The notes under the pieces were generated by a model. That model was not told the DNA's origin. It was given only the letters and a program-made list of their open reading frames with translations, and ran no database searches. DNA of 64,000 nt from Kryptolebias marmoratus (taxonomy: Eukaryota > Chordata > Actinopteri > Cyprinodontiformes > Rivulidae). A program made the translations under genes and the position numbers. Shown here in pieces: positions 38,043-51,960 of the stretch. The stretch is taken from positions 7,726,275 through 7,790,274 of the forward strand of contig NC_051436.1 of NCBI RefSeq assembly GCF_001649575.2, given 5' to 3'. Positions within the stretch are counted from its first letter, which is position 1. Each line of letters begins with the position of its first letter.

Positions 38043-40084
38043 GAGATCACAGTCGTAGCCTTGGCTTTAGGCCAGCATGGCGAGTCTTCATCATGTTGAT
38101 GCCAATAAAACAAACAAAGACCATTAAAATGGCAAATGTTTATGTAGCGGTTTCCTTTTGTTCATCATGTGATTAAGAAGTCAGAGTTAACAAGAAATGT
38201 TGGAGATCAAAATAGTTTGATAGGCCTGATTTCAAGAACTGCACTAAAGAGTCAAATTCTGACAGTTTTTCTTGCACAGACATTCATAAAACAGTCTATA
38301 GGGTGGTGGTGCATAGTTCTTCTCTGACCAGTGACATAATAGGATTTTAATTAAAGAAAAACTATTTCCTGCTTCCTGCCTAGGAAATGTAGCATCTTAA
38401 GTGTCTCTAAAGCTAATCCTTGATCGTAATGAGATAAAATACATTTGAAAAAACAAAAGTAGCAGAAGTTTATTAAAGGCAGCAGTTTATCTTGTAAACT
38501 TGTTTTCAGTTTGATCACGTTTCAGGTTTAAGTTGCAGCCAAATTAATTTGATTTTTCACTGTTAGAGGGGAAAAAAAGATCCAATTATATGCCAGCTAA
38601 TTTTAGATTCAAACATCAAACTCTGAGCAATCGCTGAAGATGAAAAGACAGTTTTTGTGGCAGAAAAATGACCCAACAACCCTGACGTTAAAATGGTATG
38701 AACAGACTTCAGCAGTGTGCACAAATTTAACTAAACATCTTACAGAATTGGACAACTTCAGGGGGAAAACAGCAGAAATTTCTTTCAAATAAACTTGAAA
38801 TGAAGTGCAGTGCATTTGGTAAACAAATCTGTTTTGCCTCGGAATGTTAAGAGACTTCAACAGCGTTTATAAACTTTTTTTTTTGTTCATAAATGCATTT
38901 TTAAATGTATTTCTTTTAACTGAATATTTGAGGCATACTTTAGGCAGGCTTGTAGCTGATGCATATTGACTAACTTCTAACTTTATATAAATGATGGGGT
39001 AAACTGCAAAACCAGTAGACAGAAAAATGCAGCAAAGTTTGGTAATTTAAAGAAAGAAGCGCGTAAGACACGCTCCAATATCCCTTTTCAATCTGCAAGG
39101 ATTAATGACCAAAGACTGTTGGCTTGAATTCAGCTTTTAAATTAGATAGAGAACGCATCTTTGCAAGAAATGCTCCACTAATCTCATTTTGCTCTGCTGC
39201 TATTCACATTTTTTGTCTTCCTACAGTCCATCAAAATAAGACTGATAATAACCAAGTAAATCGACTGTTTCCCAAGATCGTAATTTTTCTCAGGCCCTAA
39301 AAGTCAGATTAAAGATGGGTGAACATGATGAAATTCATGCTGATACATAATCTGGCCTTAAGGGGAAACATAAGAGGGGATCCTGATACTCAAGTATCAC
39401 CGGAGGCGTTGGCAAAAACAGCGTTTGGTTACGAGCTGCAGGTCTGTGAAAGAAGATGGTTTCCATCATGTCTCACCATTAACACAATTTGTTTTTTTAT
39501 ATATATATTAAAAAAGGGTTTTCCCTTTACTCTGTTTACGAACGGAGAGCTGAGCGTGTTGTTGATGGCGACAGCACGGCGGCAGTGTTCGCACCATTTA
39601 CACGGTTTGTGTTTCACCTGTCACTGCTGGTGAGAAGCTGTCATCAGAGGCAGCTGAATAGATTTTAGATGAGACTGTGGCCCGAGGCAGCTGATGAATA
39701 TGTCATTCATGCAGCTTCATGTGACCCAAGGACTCCTCAAGGTTGTCCATCCAAGGATGCCCAATTTGCCTTTTTTCTCCTGGTTTTATGAGCCTGTCTT
39801 TAAATTATGTTAATAGTAAATTAATAAATATGGTAATCCACAAAAAGGTCCCGCTCAGAAAAAAAAACAAGAATGATTGGCTATCTTTTCTTTATGCTGA
39901 GTAATTTCATGCTGGACTGAAGGGGCTCTGCTGTATCACACGGTCAACAAATATAATTTTTTACATTTCACCTCTGATCAAAGATGATTCTTCCATTTTC
40001 AGTTATGAAAAAAAACATGTACACATGAAGCAGATAATAGGCAAAAAAAAGTTTAAGATGAAACTTGCATTTTTTGCTTGAGAA
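38043..40084. other. Intronic sequence, nothing recognised
   Basis: AT-rich. The 104-codon frame at 39319-39633 overlaps an antisense frame and has no domain resemblance. Confidence 0.4.
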
Positions 40085-40350
40085 TGTACAATCCCAATTC
40101 TGAAACAGTCGGGACTTTCTGTAAAGTGTAAACATGAACAGAATGCAATAATTTGAAGATCTCCAAAACCCATATCCAATTCACAGTTGAGCATGGTAAA
40201 GATCAAATGCTTAAAATAAGAATTTGTATCTTTATTATTTTAAGAAATCCATATGGGAAAGCTGAAGATACCTCTGTGCAAAGGACAAGGCTGAGAGTTA
40301 GCATTGGTTGCCAGTGATCTTTGGGCCCTCAGGCGGCACTGCATTAAAAC
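40085..40350 (+). mobile_element. Internally deleted Tc1-like transposon fragment (family 2, plus strand)
   Basis: The left terminus gtacaatcccaattctgaaa and the following agtgtaaacatgaacagaatgcaat match, reversed, the terminus at 54034. After a deletion it resumes at about 40280 as K-G-Q-G-stop-ELALVASDLWALRRHCIKT, equivalent to the transposase block KGQGRKS-LDARDLRALRRHC. A stop replaces a residue and most of the element is missing. Confidence 0.8.
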
Positions 40351-40816
40351 GTATTGTTCTTTTTTCAGCCATCTTAACTGACTGTTTTGTTGTTGTTGTT
40401 GTTTTTACCTACATTGACAGTTTAGAAGAGCTTTTTGTGTTTATAGGACATGTCAGGGTTGACTGAGCTGCTTCTCTTTCACTGATCTGTTCTCACAATA
40501 ATAGTTCCCATGGCTCAAATAGTACAACACAAGAAAATCCTCCCAAAACAAAACAGAACCAAAAAACGGATTTATAAAGTTTACTACTGTAAGGCAGCCA
40601 CAGGGTACTACTGATGAGTGCTGGTTAAGTCATGCATTTGCCGCTTTCCACTTTGTACTCCCACCTCATCATATTTTTTTTTTTTTTACTGGAGTCACAC
40701 TGACTGCTGACATCTAGTGTACAGGCTTTCCTATCTCAAGATTTGACTGGATATTTAAGATTATTTTTAAGATTACTTTTTTGTTGAATATGTATATGTA
40801 GTGTAATTTTCCATTT
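40351..40816. other. Intronic sequence, nothing recognised
   Basis: Includes a poly-T run near 40676-40688. Confidence 0.4.
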
Positions 40817-40960
40817 GCACTGTTGCCTCACAGCAGAAAGTTTTCAGATCTATGGTCCCCTCTTGATCCTTCCAGTGTGGAGTTCACATTCTCCCTGCGC
40901 ATACATGGGTCCAGGTACTACAGGTGGCTTCTTTTTGTGCTCACAAAAATATGAATGTGT
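40817..40960 (+). repeat. Teleost SINE-like dispersed repeat with head
   Basis: Contains gcactgttgcctcacagcag, aaagttttcagatctatgg, tgtggagttcacattctcc and ctgcgcatacatggg, which is the head of the module whose tail is seen at 1101 and 48035. The match is to a repeat I recall as 'cactgttgcctcacagcaag… gtttgcatgttctccctg'. Confidence 0.7.
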
Positions 40961-42289
40961 AGTGATGAAAGCTGCAAAATTACAAACTGACAGAAGAACA
41001 AATAAACCTGGAACCCTAAAAGCCAGTATGTCTATCCAAAGGGTTGTAGAACTAATGAAACAAGTACACAACCAGCAAAGAGCCGTTTATGGCGACTGAT
41101 TCATTATAACATCTAAACCAGTCGTGTGTAATTAATGTGACATGTTATAAAGATTCAAATACTGAATTTCTTTAAAATAAAACATAAAAATCTGCTGTCT
41201 TGTTTTTCTCGCTTTCATTGTTACCCAGTTGAGCGCAGGTGCCATTAAAAAGTCTCATTACAAATTCAATATGAGCACCAACTACCACTGCTCGTTCCCC
41301 CATGTGTTTTTACAATGGAAATAAATCCCCCTCCCCACACCTCTGCACTGAGAGAGATGTGTGACTTAAACAGAGGGGTTGATTGAACTGTGCATTTTTA
41401 ATATTATGTTTCAGAGCTCAGGATAAATTCCCTTTTGGTGGACTGAACTGCTCTCTCGTGATTCGAAGCGTAACATAATTGGATGAGATAATGTGTGAAA
41501 CAGTAACGTACAGTACACAATATTACTAAAATGAGGCGGAGTGAGGAGCGGAGCGTTTATTGCTGCTGGGGTTTTGGCTCGCACCAGTTCAAAGGAGCAT
41601 TAAATCATGTTTTTCATTTAGCGTCCGGGTTGCTTATTTTGCAATATTTTTTTGTCCCCAAATAAATGCAGCAATCACTTCTGCCGCTTGCAGCACGGAA
41701 GGTTCTTATTGGGTTCATCTTCACATCTCAGCATGAGCACAGCTTTTTATTTGGAGATGAATCTGTTGTGAGAACGTTGCTCATCGCGCTGCTGCACAGC
41801 AATATTCACAACATTAAGAGAAGGCGAAGGGCTTCGGATAGAGAAAGCAAAAACACGAAATTTGGTTTCCTTGTGTCCATCTGTGCAGAGCTTTCAATTG
41901 TTGCTGCTCAGTCATGATCAGAATTTTGGCACCGCTGTTGAACTGAAGTTATTTTGGATGTATTGATCAGTTTCTGATGTCACGTTCAGCTGAGTAATCT
42001 TTAACAGTTGGATAGATGTTAGCAGCTGCGTATCAAAGTGTAATTAATGAACGTGACAAAGTTCAGGCCTTAAGGTAAAGTGAGACTTCGTTGATGACAG
42101 ATCACGTCAGGCAGGTGCAATTGAGCCTCACGTCTAACAGGAAGTGTTTGGCACGTGCCCATGTTGGACACAACCACCGGTGTAGTGTGTGTCCTGTCTG
42201 AAGTCAGATTGCAAGACTGAGGAATTATTTATCATCCTCCGCTATAAAAGACAGGAGATAAAGATGCTCTTTTCTCTGTATGATAGCAA
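40961..42289. other. Intronic sequence, nothing recognised
   Basis: No element was identified. 41440-41620 is slightly GC-richer, with GAGGCGGAGTGAGGAGCGGAG at about 41533, a possible regulatory patch without proof. Confidence 0.4.
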
Positions 42290-42570
42290 CAACTCTCATA
42301 AAGCACTGGATGGATTTTAATGAAACTCTGAAAGTAATCCTCGGATGTACGGATCTACCACTGATTAACTTTTGGAGTTAACCTGATTCAGCATGGCTGC
42401 CATACCTAATTTCACTCAGCAAGCACAAAAATGACCAGAACTCTAGCAATTTTACAGATACTGAGCTAAAATTTAATGTGGTAGTAGCTCAGTTTTCCCC
42501 AACACATGCTTCGAACACCAACAGTGCCACATTTTTGTTTAAAACTTTGGCATGCAAAGTGCCAGGTTAC
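42290..42570 (+). repeat. Dispersed palindrome-ended repeat copy
   Basis: Shares 'attttaatgaaactctgaaagtaatc', 'catggctgccatacc', 'gcaagcacaaaaatg' and 'gagctaaaatttaatgtggtagtagctcag' with the other plus-strand copies. Confidence 0.7.
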
Positions 42571-45500
42571 CTAGCACATTCAACAATAAACCATGGTACT
42601 GTTTTATTTCTAAATATTATGTAGGAGACCTACACTTCATGTTTAACTAAGGGCTTATAATGAAGTGTTTTGTCCTGGTATTTTCAGAACTTTATATATT
42701 TTTTGTAAGACAACTTAGAATGTTTGTTAATAAAGGAGGTGTACTGGATTCTTTTGCAGACAAAATCTTTGGAGCTGTTTATTATAAGACAAAGAGAGAA
42801 GAACCACCTGCTAACTGGTGCAACCTTGGGGAAAAAATACTTGCTAAAAATGTTGTACTTGAAGCATCAGTAAAAAATTTCAATTCAGACTGAAATAATA
42901 AAAAAAAAAATCATGTGGAATTTACAAATTGGCCAGAAAACTGGAATCAGTGCAGCTGAGCTCAGACAGGTACATAACTTAAAAAAAAAAAAAAAAAATG
43001 ACTGGTTTGGATCCATTGAACAGTAAAAGTGTCTGAGATGTTCTGCTTGGCCCGACGTGTGGAAATACAGCTTTCTTTTTTTTTTTTTTGGACCACATTT
43101 GTCTGTGGCTGATGCCAGGTGAATTCAGAGCTCCCCATGCGACCTGATGCCCACTGACTCAGACCATCTGGGCAGGTTGCACAACCCAGACCAACATCAA
43201 CAACATATATTACAGAGGTCTGAGGAAGAAAGCAGTCACTTCACACACGGACGAGCAGTAGACAGCAGAATGATGGTTGTGCTGCACTGTAGACATAAAA
43301 TAAAGTGCTGAGCGTGCATATTCAGACATTTTTATTGTTGCATTTCTGGGGTTGTGTGTGTGTGTCCCAAGTCACTCCTCACACAGTATTTGACCATAAC
43401 TGTACAGTAAAGCATATAGAAATCCCTCCATTTATTCTGGTTTATATACTGTATGTAAAGACAACATCTGCACCTAAATGTGTTTTTTTTTTTAAATTAC
43501 TGTGAATATCTTTACCAATCGGTCCCTCTTTAGAACAAAATCCTATATTGTTTGCAGCATAGTGCCCGAAATAAATACTTTCCAAATTGTAACAGGATAG
43601 ACTAATGTGGGTTTTGGTTATACAGTTGTTAGTTTTCCTCATGTTTATGAAGTCTTATTGCAAAACACAAGTTCTTATTTTTTATTTACTAATATATTTG
43701 AGCAAAGTACTCAGTTCCTGTATTTCAAGCCAGCATTTTCTCATTTTGTCCAATCTTTTCTGAAGTGCAGTTTATTATGAACATTTAGTATCTTACCTGT
43801 TGTAGATATCTCTTTCAACAATCTCAATCTCATCTGCACAGGAAGGATTTTTGTGAATATACAAGTTTATAATTTCAGCCACAAAAGAGTATTTTAGGAA
43901 CCCCAAAATACTATTTTTTTAAAAACAGAGTGAAAAACTCTTGAAATGCATCCCAACCAAAACAAAGGCTTTGAAAACAACAATGTCATAACCCCTCCTC
44001 TTATCTAACTAACATCTCTATGGCGTCTTCATTTCCTTGTTTACTTTTTGATCCCAGCCTGCATGCTCTATGTGAATGCTTCATGCCTCGTTTCCTGTTT
44101 TTGGTGTATTATCACACCAATGCTGCAGCACCACATATAGGCCTGGCATAGTTTCTACAATATTTTGGGTAACTTTCTGTTTCTGTGTTGGTTAAGGAAC
44201 AGCGCTCTGTTTACAAAGATAGTTTTAGAAACAACAAATAAATAGATTGTTTTGGAAAAACTTAAGTTTTTTTGGATGGACAAGGCCTTAAAGTCTTTCT
44301 CCTCACAGAGGTCCTTCAAAAAGTTATCAATAACAGGTCAGATACTAATAATTCATAACTTTCCCATAAAACCCCACTTCAACAAAACTGTCTATTTAAT
44401 TTCACAGCTATGGATAAGAGTAGCTTATTGTCTGCCATTTATGTCTTTCGTATTTGTTTTCTTAATTAAAAAAAGAAAAGTTGCTGGTTTGTTGGTAGGT
44501 TGAGGACATATTTTTGGAAAGTTCTGACAGCTGCTGAGTCTCTGGGGCCATCAAACAAACCGGGTCATCGTGGTCTGCCGTGTTTGTTTGGATTCTCATC
44601 CTCAGCTGACAGAATTCTGATGCATCTTACAAAAGGATTTATAGTTTGTTTTGAAATGAGCCATGACACCCTGCAGTGCACGTTTGGCTCTTTTACGTCA
44701 TGGAAATATCTGCTCTCTGTTATTTACATTGTTCCTTTTTTTGTCAAGAGCTTCTAATCTTTGTTATAAAATCTAAGCCGTGTATGATGTGTGCCGGGCC
44801 GAAGGTTGACTGGAGTTTATCTAAATAAATCGGGGAAATGTTGTCATAGCATGTATGCTTTTAGAGAGATAACATCAAATTGTTGGAAAATGAAGAAGAA
44901 AGCTTTAGTTCTTTCTGGTACTGTTTGTATGTGGGAGTCAGAGGATTTATCTGATCCATTAATCTTTGAAGGCTAATAGCGCCCTCTGCTGTCTTTAACA
45001 TAGATTGTTCAATTCTTTTCTTTCCTGTAGCAGAAATGGTTTGAACTGTGGTACTGATGTAAAATAACAAAACATCAAAGTAGAATTATAATATTAGAGC
45101 TAATAAACCACTCTACTTTATATACATAAATATATATTTGTATAACCTTCCCAGATGTACAGTACAGGAGAAAATAAATGGGTCAAACTTTACCTGGAAC
45201 AGCTGAATTAGACCCACGAGTCGTTCTTCGTTTTGTTTTGAAGACTTAAGGTCAGCGTTGAGGACTCGCCAAAAAAGTTTTAAAATACCAGACACACTTA
45301 CTTTTACTGGATTTATCACCAGTACAGATGAAGCACAAGGACAGACAGTATACTGATGTTTTCAGGACAGAAAATGAAGTCAAATTTTTCTTTTTGTTAA
45401 AGGTGAAGCTGTAAAAAGAAAAAAAAACTGTAAAAGGTGCTTATTCAATTTTTTTGTTTTGTTTTTGATTTGACATTACCAGAAAATTCAACAAAAAGGC

Positions 45501-48034
45501 CTCAAACTCAAAGATAAATACGATTTTGCTGCCACTTAGTGGCCAACACGAGTATTTTAGGGATGTTACAATAATGATTTATTCTAAGATCCAACTTCAG
45601 TGCAACATTTTCTCATTTCTCAATTGTAAAGACAATCTTGTTAGAGGCTTTGTTGCTACTTGAATGCTTCTGTCACAATATTTAACACCTTTTTTTCTTA
45701 AGAAAGCACCTTATAAGGAGTATAGCAACTTATAGTAAAATATAACATCTTTCTATCATCCTTTGCATCCTTAACTATAGATATAACTACATGCATATAA
45801 ATACTGAGTAGTAAAGTATGCGCCTTACATACATTTAAGTGCTGACATGAACAAATTTGATACCATATTCAAAATTGAGATAATTTTACATGGAAAACAT
45901 TGATTTTTACAACAGCACCCAGTTTTTACCAAGATAAGATAAATGCTAATAACCAGTTGAACAAGGAGTGCAATTTTTTGCTTTATTTTCTGACCCTGAG
46001 CCATCTTATTTGAAAAAGTTTCCTCCTTTTGAAAAGAAGAAAATGAACGAGCAGCCTCATTTTGTGGAAAAAACATAAAATCTTCACAATATCAGAAAAA
46101 CATGTTGCAATGACAATATCTGTTCTGATAAAGCCACGTTTTCTTTCCTTCCTGTTTTTTTTCTGTCATCAGCACCCTGATGTTGGCAGATATTCTGTCA
46201 GCTGTCATCCAAGTCAGCGGTGGACATTTAGGTGCCAAAAAAGTGGTTGATATTATTCAATATATCAAAGTGCCATAAAATTTGGGCTTGGAACTGTTAC
46301 TCTAAAACCTTTATGTTTCTGCAGTATCTGTGCAAAGGCACAAATCCACTCCTGGAGGTAAATTTGAGAAAGATGTACATGTACTGCTTTGCCTCCTGAA
46401 TTAATGTAGCTTTTGCCACGTTTGCTTTTTAAGACATTGTTCAATTTCTCTATTCGCTTGTTTCTGTTCAGGATTGTGAGAAGGCAGGGACTTGTCGCCC
46501 TGCACCAGTCGTCAGTCCACAATAGGGCCGCATAAAGACAAATAACTATTCGTGCTCACCTAGAGTAGCCAGTTGGTAGAGGTTTGCTAGATTTGCTGGT
46601 GGTTCTCAAACTTTACTCAAGACTAAACTGAAAAGAGTCAAATTGAACAGTAATTGAAGGATCTTTTTAAAGAAGTCTATAAGTCTATAAATCTAAGTAA
46701 ATTGGGATGTCAAAGAAAAACATGTAGTCTAGATTGTGTTACATTTTGTCTCTTTGGATGTTCTTTTTCAAACTGAAGGACAATCAAACCACTGCATCAG
46801 CCTCTGAACGTCGATCATCAGTGCTTCAGTTTGTGGTCAGAAAAGCCTTTTTACTGCGAGGCCCCTTTATAAAGTTGGCAGTTGCAAAGATGTTAAACTT
46901 GTTTCTAGTTTTTCAAACCAGCTGTGAGAGATTTTGATCTTCTTAAGACATTAAACTAGCAGCGATTAAAGACTGCGTCCAGCCCTGGGTTAAAAGAGCT
47001 AAAACCTCCCTTTAATGTTCCTCGAGCCTCCTGTTGCGGCCCGAGCCCAGAGCTCAACATGTCTTATTCATCACTTTCATCATGCCTTGAACTGCTGCTC
47101 GCGCTGCAGCTTTGGCTCAAGCGCATTTCCATTTTCCTTTTTGCGCACAGTTCAAAAGACAGTGGGGGCAACTTCCCACCTATGGCTCGCCATTCTGTGG
47201 GTGACTCACAAAGAGCAACAGACTAACAGGATGTGTTTTAATGAAGTGCTGTATATAGCGTCAGATTGCATGAAGGACAGAGGGGAAAGGCAAAAACGCA
47301 TAATCTATCTACACCTTTTCAGCTTTTCTACTATAATGGATTTCTGTAGAAACAAACCTGCTTGCATATTTTTTTATTTAATAAACAAGTCAGCTTTTAT
47401 CTTTACAAAGATGTAATAGACAGACTCTATTAAATCTAGATTTAATCTCCACTGCTCTGCTGATTGAGTCACATCATGCACATCCATGAAATGATAAGAA
47501 TTGGATAATCTTCACATCCCTAATAGATTTTTTTTTTTTTTTTTGTGGAAAACTAAGAAGTTTACGTGATGTGCTGGACACTTGTCCTTGAAAAGGCCAG
47601 TCTGATCTAATGAGGCGTGATGGTTGTCTGTGTGTCCTCTAAAATTCATTGTGATCCTAATTATGAACCATATTCAGGCTTCCCATTTGATTCTTTCACT
47701 CAAACCCCCAAACAGTTAATCAAATTGTTTTCGGCTTGTAAAGTGGTATAGTGTACGCCTCGGCGTGTGTGGAGACGATTTACCCGAGAGACGTTTGATT
47801 AAAACGTCCTAATTTCTAGAGAGTCTAATTTAATGAAAAGTCATTAGTGCTCCAACATAATTAAGCCACCCTTTGAAAAGCAATGCTCAGCTGATTTGGA
47901 CCGATCTTCAAACGGGGCCCTGCGACTTGAGGGTTTGTGTTATGTAGATTTTAATTGTGTAGCATGGGTTTACTTAATCTTCATTACACTGAGAAATCTG
48001 GAAAAAGAAAATGTAGGAGGAGTTTTCTTTCTTG
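42571..48034. other. Intronic sequence with simple repeats, nothing coding recognised
   Basis: Contains poly-A at about 42981-42998, poly-T near 43075-43091 and 47528-47544, and one CTCF-like motif at 44979 (listed separately). 47680-47890 is complex non-repetitive sequence that might be conserved. The 133-codon frame at 47015-47416 has no recognisable domain. Confidence 0.4.
44979..44992 (-). promoter_or_regulatory. CTCF-like motif
   Basis: The minus strand reads ACAGCAGAGGGCGC, matching 13 of 14 positions of the vertebrate CTCF core CCASYAGRKGGCRS. Motif match only. Confidence 0.4.
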
Positions 48035-48175
48035 TGGCTGTGTGGGTTTGCTCGGGGTTCTCAGATTTCCTTCCACCATCCACAAACATTCATGTTCGCT
48101 TAATTGGCGACTCTAAATTGACTGTGGGCTTGAGTGTTCCCGCTTGTCTGTCTCCATTATCCCTGCTGTCCTGGT
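48035..48175 (+). repeat. Teleost SINE-like dispersed repeat, tail module
   Basis: Contains tgtgggtttgctcggggttc, ttccttccaccatccaca, cattcatgttcgcttaattgg and cgactctaaattgactgtgg, matching the module at 1101 and 40817. The 116-codon open frame at 47896-48246 runs through it and is therefore not a gene. Confidence 0.75.
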
Positions 48176-50925
48176 TAAAGTATCTCTTGCCTCTCACGCT
48201 ACGAATGCTGGGACGTGTTTTATTATCACGTCAGAATCTTAATTAACTGACAAACGTTGTGCAGCGACAAGTCCGCAATATTCAAAGCACAACATTTATT
48301 TCCTGCCTCTAACAAAGCTAGGCGCTAGTTGTTTTGTTTGTATTCAATTCAGTTTAGAATATAGAAATGTAATCAGGGCAGTGATGGGCTGGAGGAATCA
48401 ATGAGGTGTTGGTAGTATAGAAATCGCTTTTCTTTGACAAACTCTACAAATTTAAGAAAATATAATCCAGTGTTAAAGATGGAATGTTCAGATTATTATT
48501 TTTTTTAGTCTCTGAGATTAATTTGAGTCACTTTAGGCTCCCTTAACATTCCTGAGTTTAGCATGGTGGTGTGTTAGTTGTAGGCCTTGTGTCGTGTGTA
48601 CCAAAAATGCATTTAGAAAGGGTTTGAGACAAGTTCCTGATGCCTGCAATGACTAAAACAGGTTGTATTACACCTGTTTTTCCTCAAAAATGTACCCAGT
48701 GAGATGAATTTGTTCAGGTGCTCTACGAAACGTTGCTCTTCATACATTTTTCGGACAGAAGTTTGCTTTCATCTCCCATAACTGTACAGCAGAGTCAGTC
48801 TTATATTTCCACCTAAGCTACTTCTCCTCGATTCTGCACTCGTCTCATTCCACCATATTTGTTTACCCTCAGGTCAGTTATGACTCAAGCTTCCATGTGG
48901 TTTTTGGCAGATTGGTTTGTTTACATTGAGTGCATACTTGTATTTCAGAATGGCATTTCAATACATCTGGAAAACCCTTGGAGTAATATCTTTATATAAT
49001 CGATGATATAATTCAGGATAATCCTTTTTATGTTTGATTCTATAGTTTGCAGTGAGCACCTTTAATTAAGCACCTTTAATCAAATTGGGAAATTCAGTTA
49101 AAGTGGAAGAATTTGTATCTTTATTTTTCCTGCCAGCATCTAAATGTAAGAAACAGCTACTTTATTCATGTAGCTGTTCAGCCAATAAAACCAACGCAAT
49201 ATTTTACACATTCAAACATGGAAATCACAGATGAATGTCAGGATGGAGCATCATTACATCCATACCTCATTTCAGTGAAATCTTAATTAAAGGGTTTGAG
49301 TGTAAACAAGGTTTTTAACGTAACTTTAGTGACACGAAACAGACTCCTCGCGCTCGTGGGCCAGCTTGCACAGCGTGATGACTCAGCGTTGATCGGCGCA
49401 TTTTATTATGGGATGGTACATTTCTGGCGACTATATTGGGACTTGAGCATAACTGGTTGCATTGGAATATGAAACTAACATAAAGCAAATGATTGATGGC
49501 TGTTACTTTACTGTTAAACTAAATTCAATCCCAATACATTTAAAGCTCTCAAAAGTGGTGCTTTAAAATGACACAACAAGAGTATTATTTATTAAATAAA
49601 TTAACAGTTTAGGGATGTTGGTTTTAAACCTAACCGACCGGGACACTATGGGTTACGTTTGACACCTCATTGTTGGCGTGCTCTCAGCAGCCGCACCGAT
49701 CAATTAAGACATTGGTCAACGGGGGAAAATGAATTTCAACGTGTGCCCATAAAATCAAGAAGTAAATTCAGACAAATAAGTTGACGCAATTTGTTTATTT
49801 ACATCAAAATAATGCTTAGGTGTTGTGTGTCACAAATTTGATGGGGTTTGGTGTCCCCCTTTTCAGAAAAAATCTCAAAAAAGTAAAATTCTAAGATAAT
49901 TAAGCCATCCAGGTTAGCACAGTTATTTAATCAGTGTTTATAGATGCAATCTTTTTGTTTTTTTTTACCCTCTTCATAGAGATGTGTTTTTACTGACCAA
50001 TAATTTTGACTGTGTCTAAAGGTGACCCTTCTGTTTTAGTAAAAGTTTGAATGCGAGTGCTATCTCGAAATAAGCCCAAAAGAAATTCCCTTTGCTTCCC
50101 TTTGCTGTTCGGAAAACCTTGATTTTTCCGTTTAAACATAAATCCTGTTTACAGAGCCTTTCCCAACTTGGTCGATGACAGCTGCTTGTTTCAGTGTGAC
50201 CGTACCCTCCGTAACACAGCGACCTCCCGCCGCTCTGACTGCGGCTAACAGGAAGCAGGCTAATGGAGTGGGGGCAAATTGGTGCTTGATTGCGGTGGTT
50301 GTTTTTTTTTCCAATTCTGAATTGGACTGCCGTCATGTAGTTTATGAATTGAGCGGTGCGTGGGTCTCTTTGGGGAGCGGAAGTATTTTTCCCGTTGTGT
50401 TTTCTTCTTTTGAGGAGGCATAGCAGGAGAGTGTCTGTGTGCCATTTTTTTCCCCCCTTCAATCTCAGCTGATGGTGGTAAATAAGTTGCGGGCTTCATC
50501 TTAACTCTGACCTTTTGGCCCTCCTCTATAATCCCAAGGATCTATGTGAAAGTCAGCCCTGGTTTGCTGAATAAGCAGCTGCAGGATCAGCTCTGGATGT
50601 GTGGCGCCTTGGGAAATAACTTTTTGACATGAAGGCAGGAGATTGGCTTTAAAAAGACTTAATTAGTATTCCACCCGAATCCTTTGTTTCTTCCCTGAAT
50701 TTAAGGTTTTGGGGTTTTTCAAAGGATCTCTCCTGTCCTGTCATTCATGACTGACAACATTTCCACTGTAAATTACAGGCCTTGGATTTACTCACAGAAT
50801 ACATGTCACCCACCACCTTTCAAGCCAGAGTTTTAAAACTAAAATAATCTTGTTTGGAGAGATGAGAGTTACAGCCATGTTGATCAAACCTTGAAAATAC
50901 CATTATTCAATGCAATCTCAGTGAC
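48176..50925. other. Intronic sequence, nothing recognised
   Basis: A GC-richer patch lies at 50190-50280 (gacctcccgccgctctgact). The 148-codon minus-strand frame at 50016-50462 crosses it but shows no domain. Confidence 0.4.
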
Positions 50926-51495
50926 TAAAGAGATCTTACATGATCTGTTAGTGTTTGGGTTATGTGACAGGGGGGACTTATAGCTACTACCACACTAAAT
51001 TTTAGCTCAATATCTATAACATTTACAAAGTTATAGACGTCGTTTTGTGTGTTTAAGGTCATCTGGCTGTAGCAGCAAGCTTGAACTGGATTGACTCCAA
51101 ATGGTAATCTGTTGAGGCACATTCAATTATTACTTTTTTAAGAGTTTCATTCAAATCATTCATCTGGTTCTTGATGTGTTTTGCTAACAGAGAGGGTTGA
51201 CTCCAATGGTAATGCTAGTTTTAAGCAAAGATCTCATGTAATACAGCTGCTCATGGATTGGGGAAGACTCTAAGCTACAATCAACCCAAATTTTAGCTCT
51301 GCATCCGTAAAACTGACAGAATTGGAATCATTTTTGTGTTTGCTGAAGTTGACTAGCTGTGGTGGCCATTTTGAGTCACGTTGATTCCAAAAGTTATTCA
51401 GTTGCAGATGCACATTCAATGATTAATTCCTGGAAGTTTCATTAACATCCATCCAGTGCTTCATGAGATATTTTGCTAACAGACACAAAACATTA
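50926..51495 (-). repeat. Two head-to-tail copies of the dispersed palindrome-ended repeat
   Basis: Copy one (to about 51200) and copy two (about 51225-51495) each contain 'ctacnnnnannaaattttagctc', a 'tagctgt…gcagcaagcttga' or 'gtggccattttgag' block, and end with 'attttgctaacagaca' or its variant. Same direction, abutting. Confidence 0.7.
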
Positions 51496-51619
51496 CCACT
51501 TATTTTTCACCTTTCACCAACAGGTAATAATTAGATGGATTTTCCTGCTTTTGAGATTAAATAACATTTGAGAGCATCACACTGTTTTAATTTCAGCTTT
51601 CAGCTTTCGAATTAAAGGC

Positions 51620-51960
51620 ATGTCCCCCCCCCCCCCCCCCAGTAGTGGGTGGATTGAATAATGTGGAGAGCAGCTCCTTGCTCTGCCATTAATGCATTGA
51701 TAAAACAGTTTGTCAGCATTAGCAGGCAGAAGAGAAGCTCACCGGTGATTGCCTGTACATAATTATTTAAATATTTACCCCAGCTGCTTCCGGTGTCGCC
51801 TCTTACAGCACACTCGGCGTCTTGGAAACGGGATTTCTCCTCAACGGGGAGACGTGTTAAAAGTAGCCAGAACGGAAAAGTGGTTATCTGCAGCATGAGC
51901 TCGAGTCGAGTCCCCCCACCCCCACCCCCCCACACACACATATTGAATAGTGGCAGTTCC
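51620..51960. repeat. C-rich runs flanking the exon B promoter
   Basis: A poly-C run at about 51627-51641 and a (C5-7 A)n run at about 51913-51930 followed by CACACACA. Open frames over them on both strands are low-complexity artefacts. Confidence 0.7.

Noticed and set aside
45535..45550. Another CTCF-like site (ccacttagtggcc)
   Set aside because: It has an extra base inside the core and is a near-palindrome, so it does not fit the consensus.
47015..47416. 133-codon plus-strand frame
   Set aside because: No family resemblance, and composition like the surrounding intron.
47896..48246. 116-codon plus-strand frame
   Set aside because: Half of it lies in a common fish interspersed repeat.
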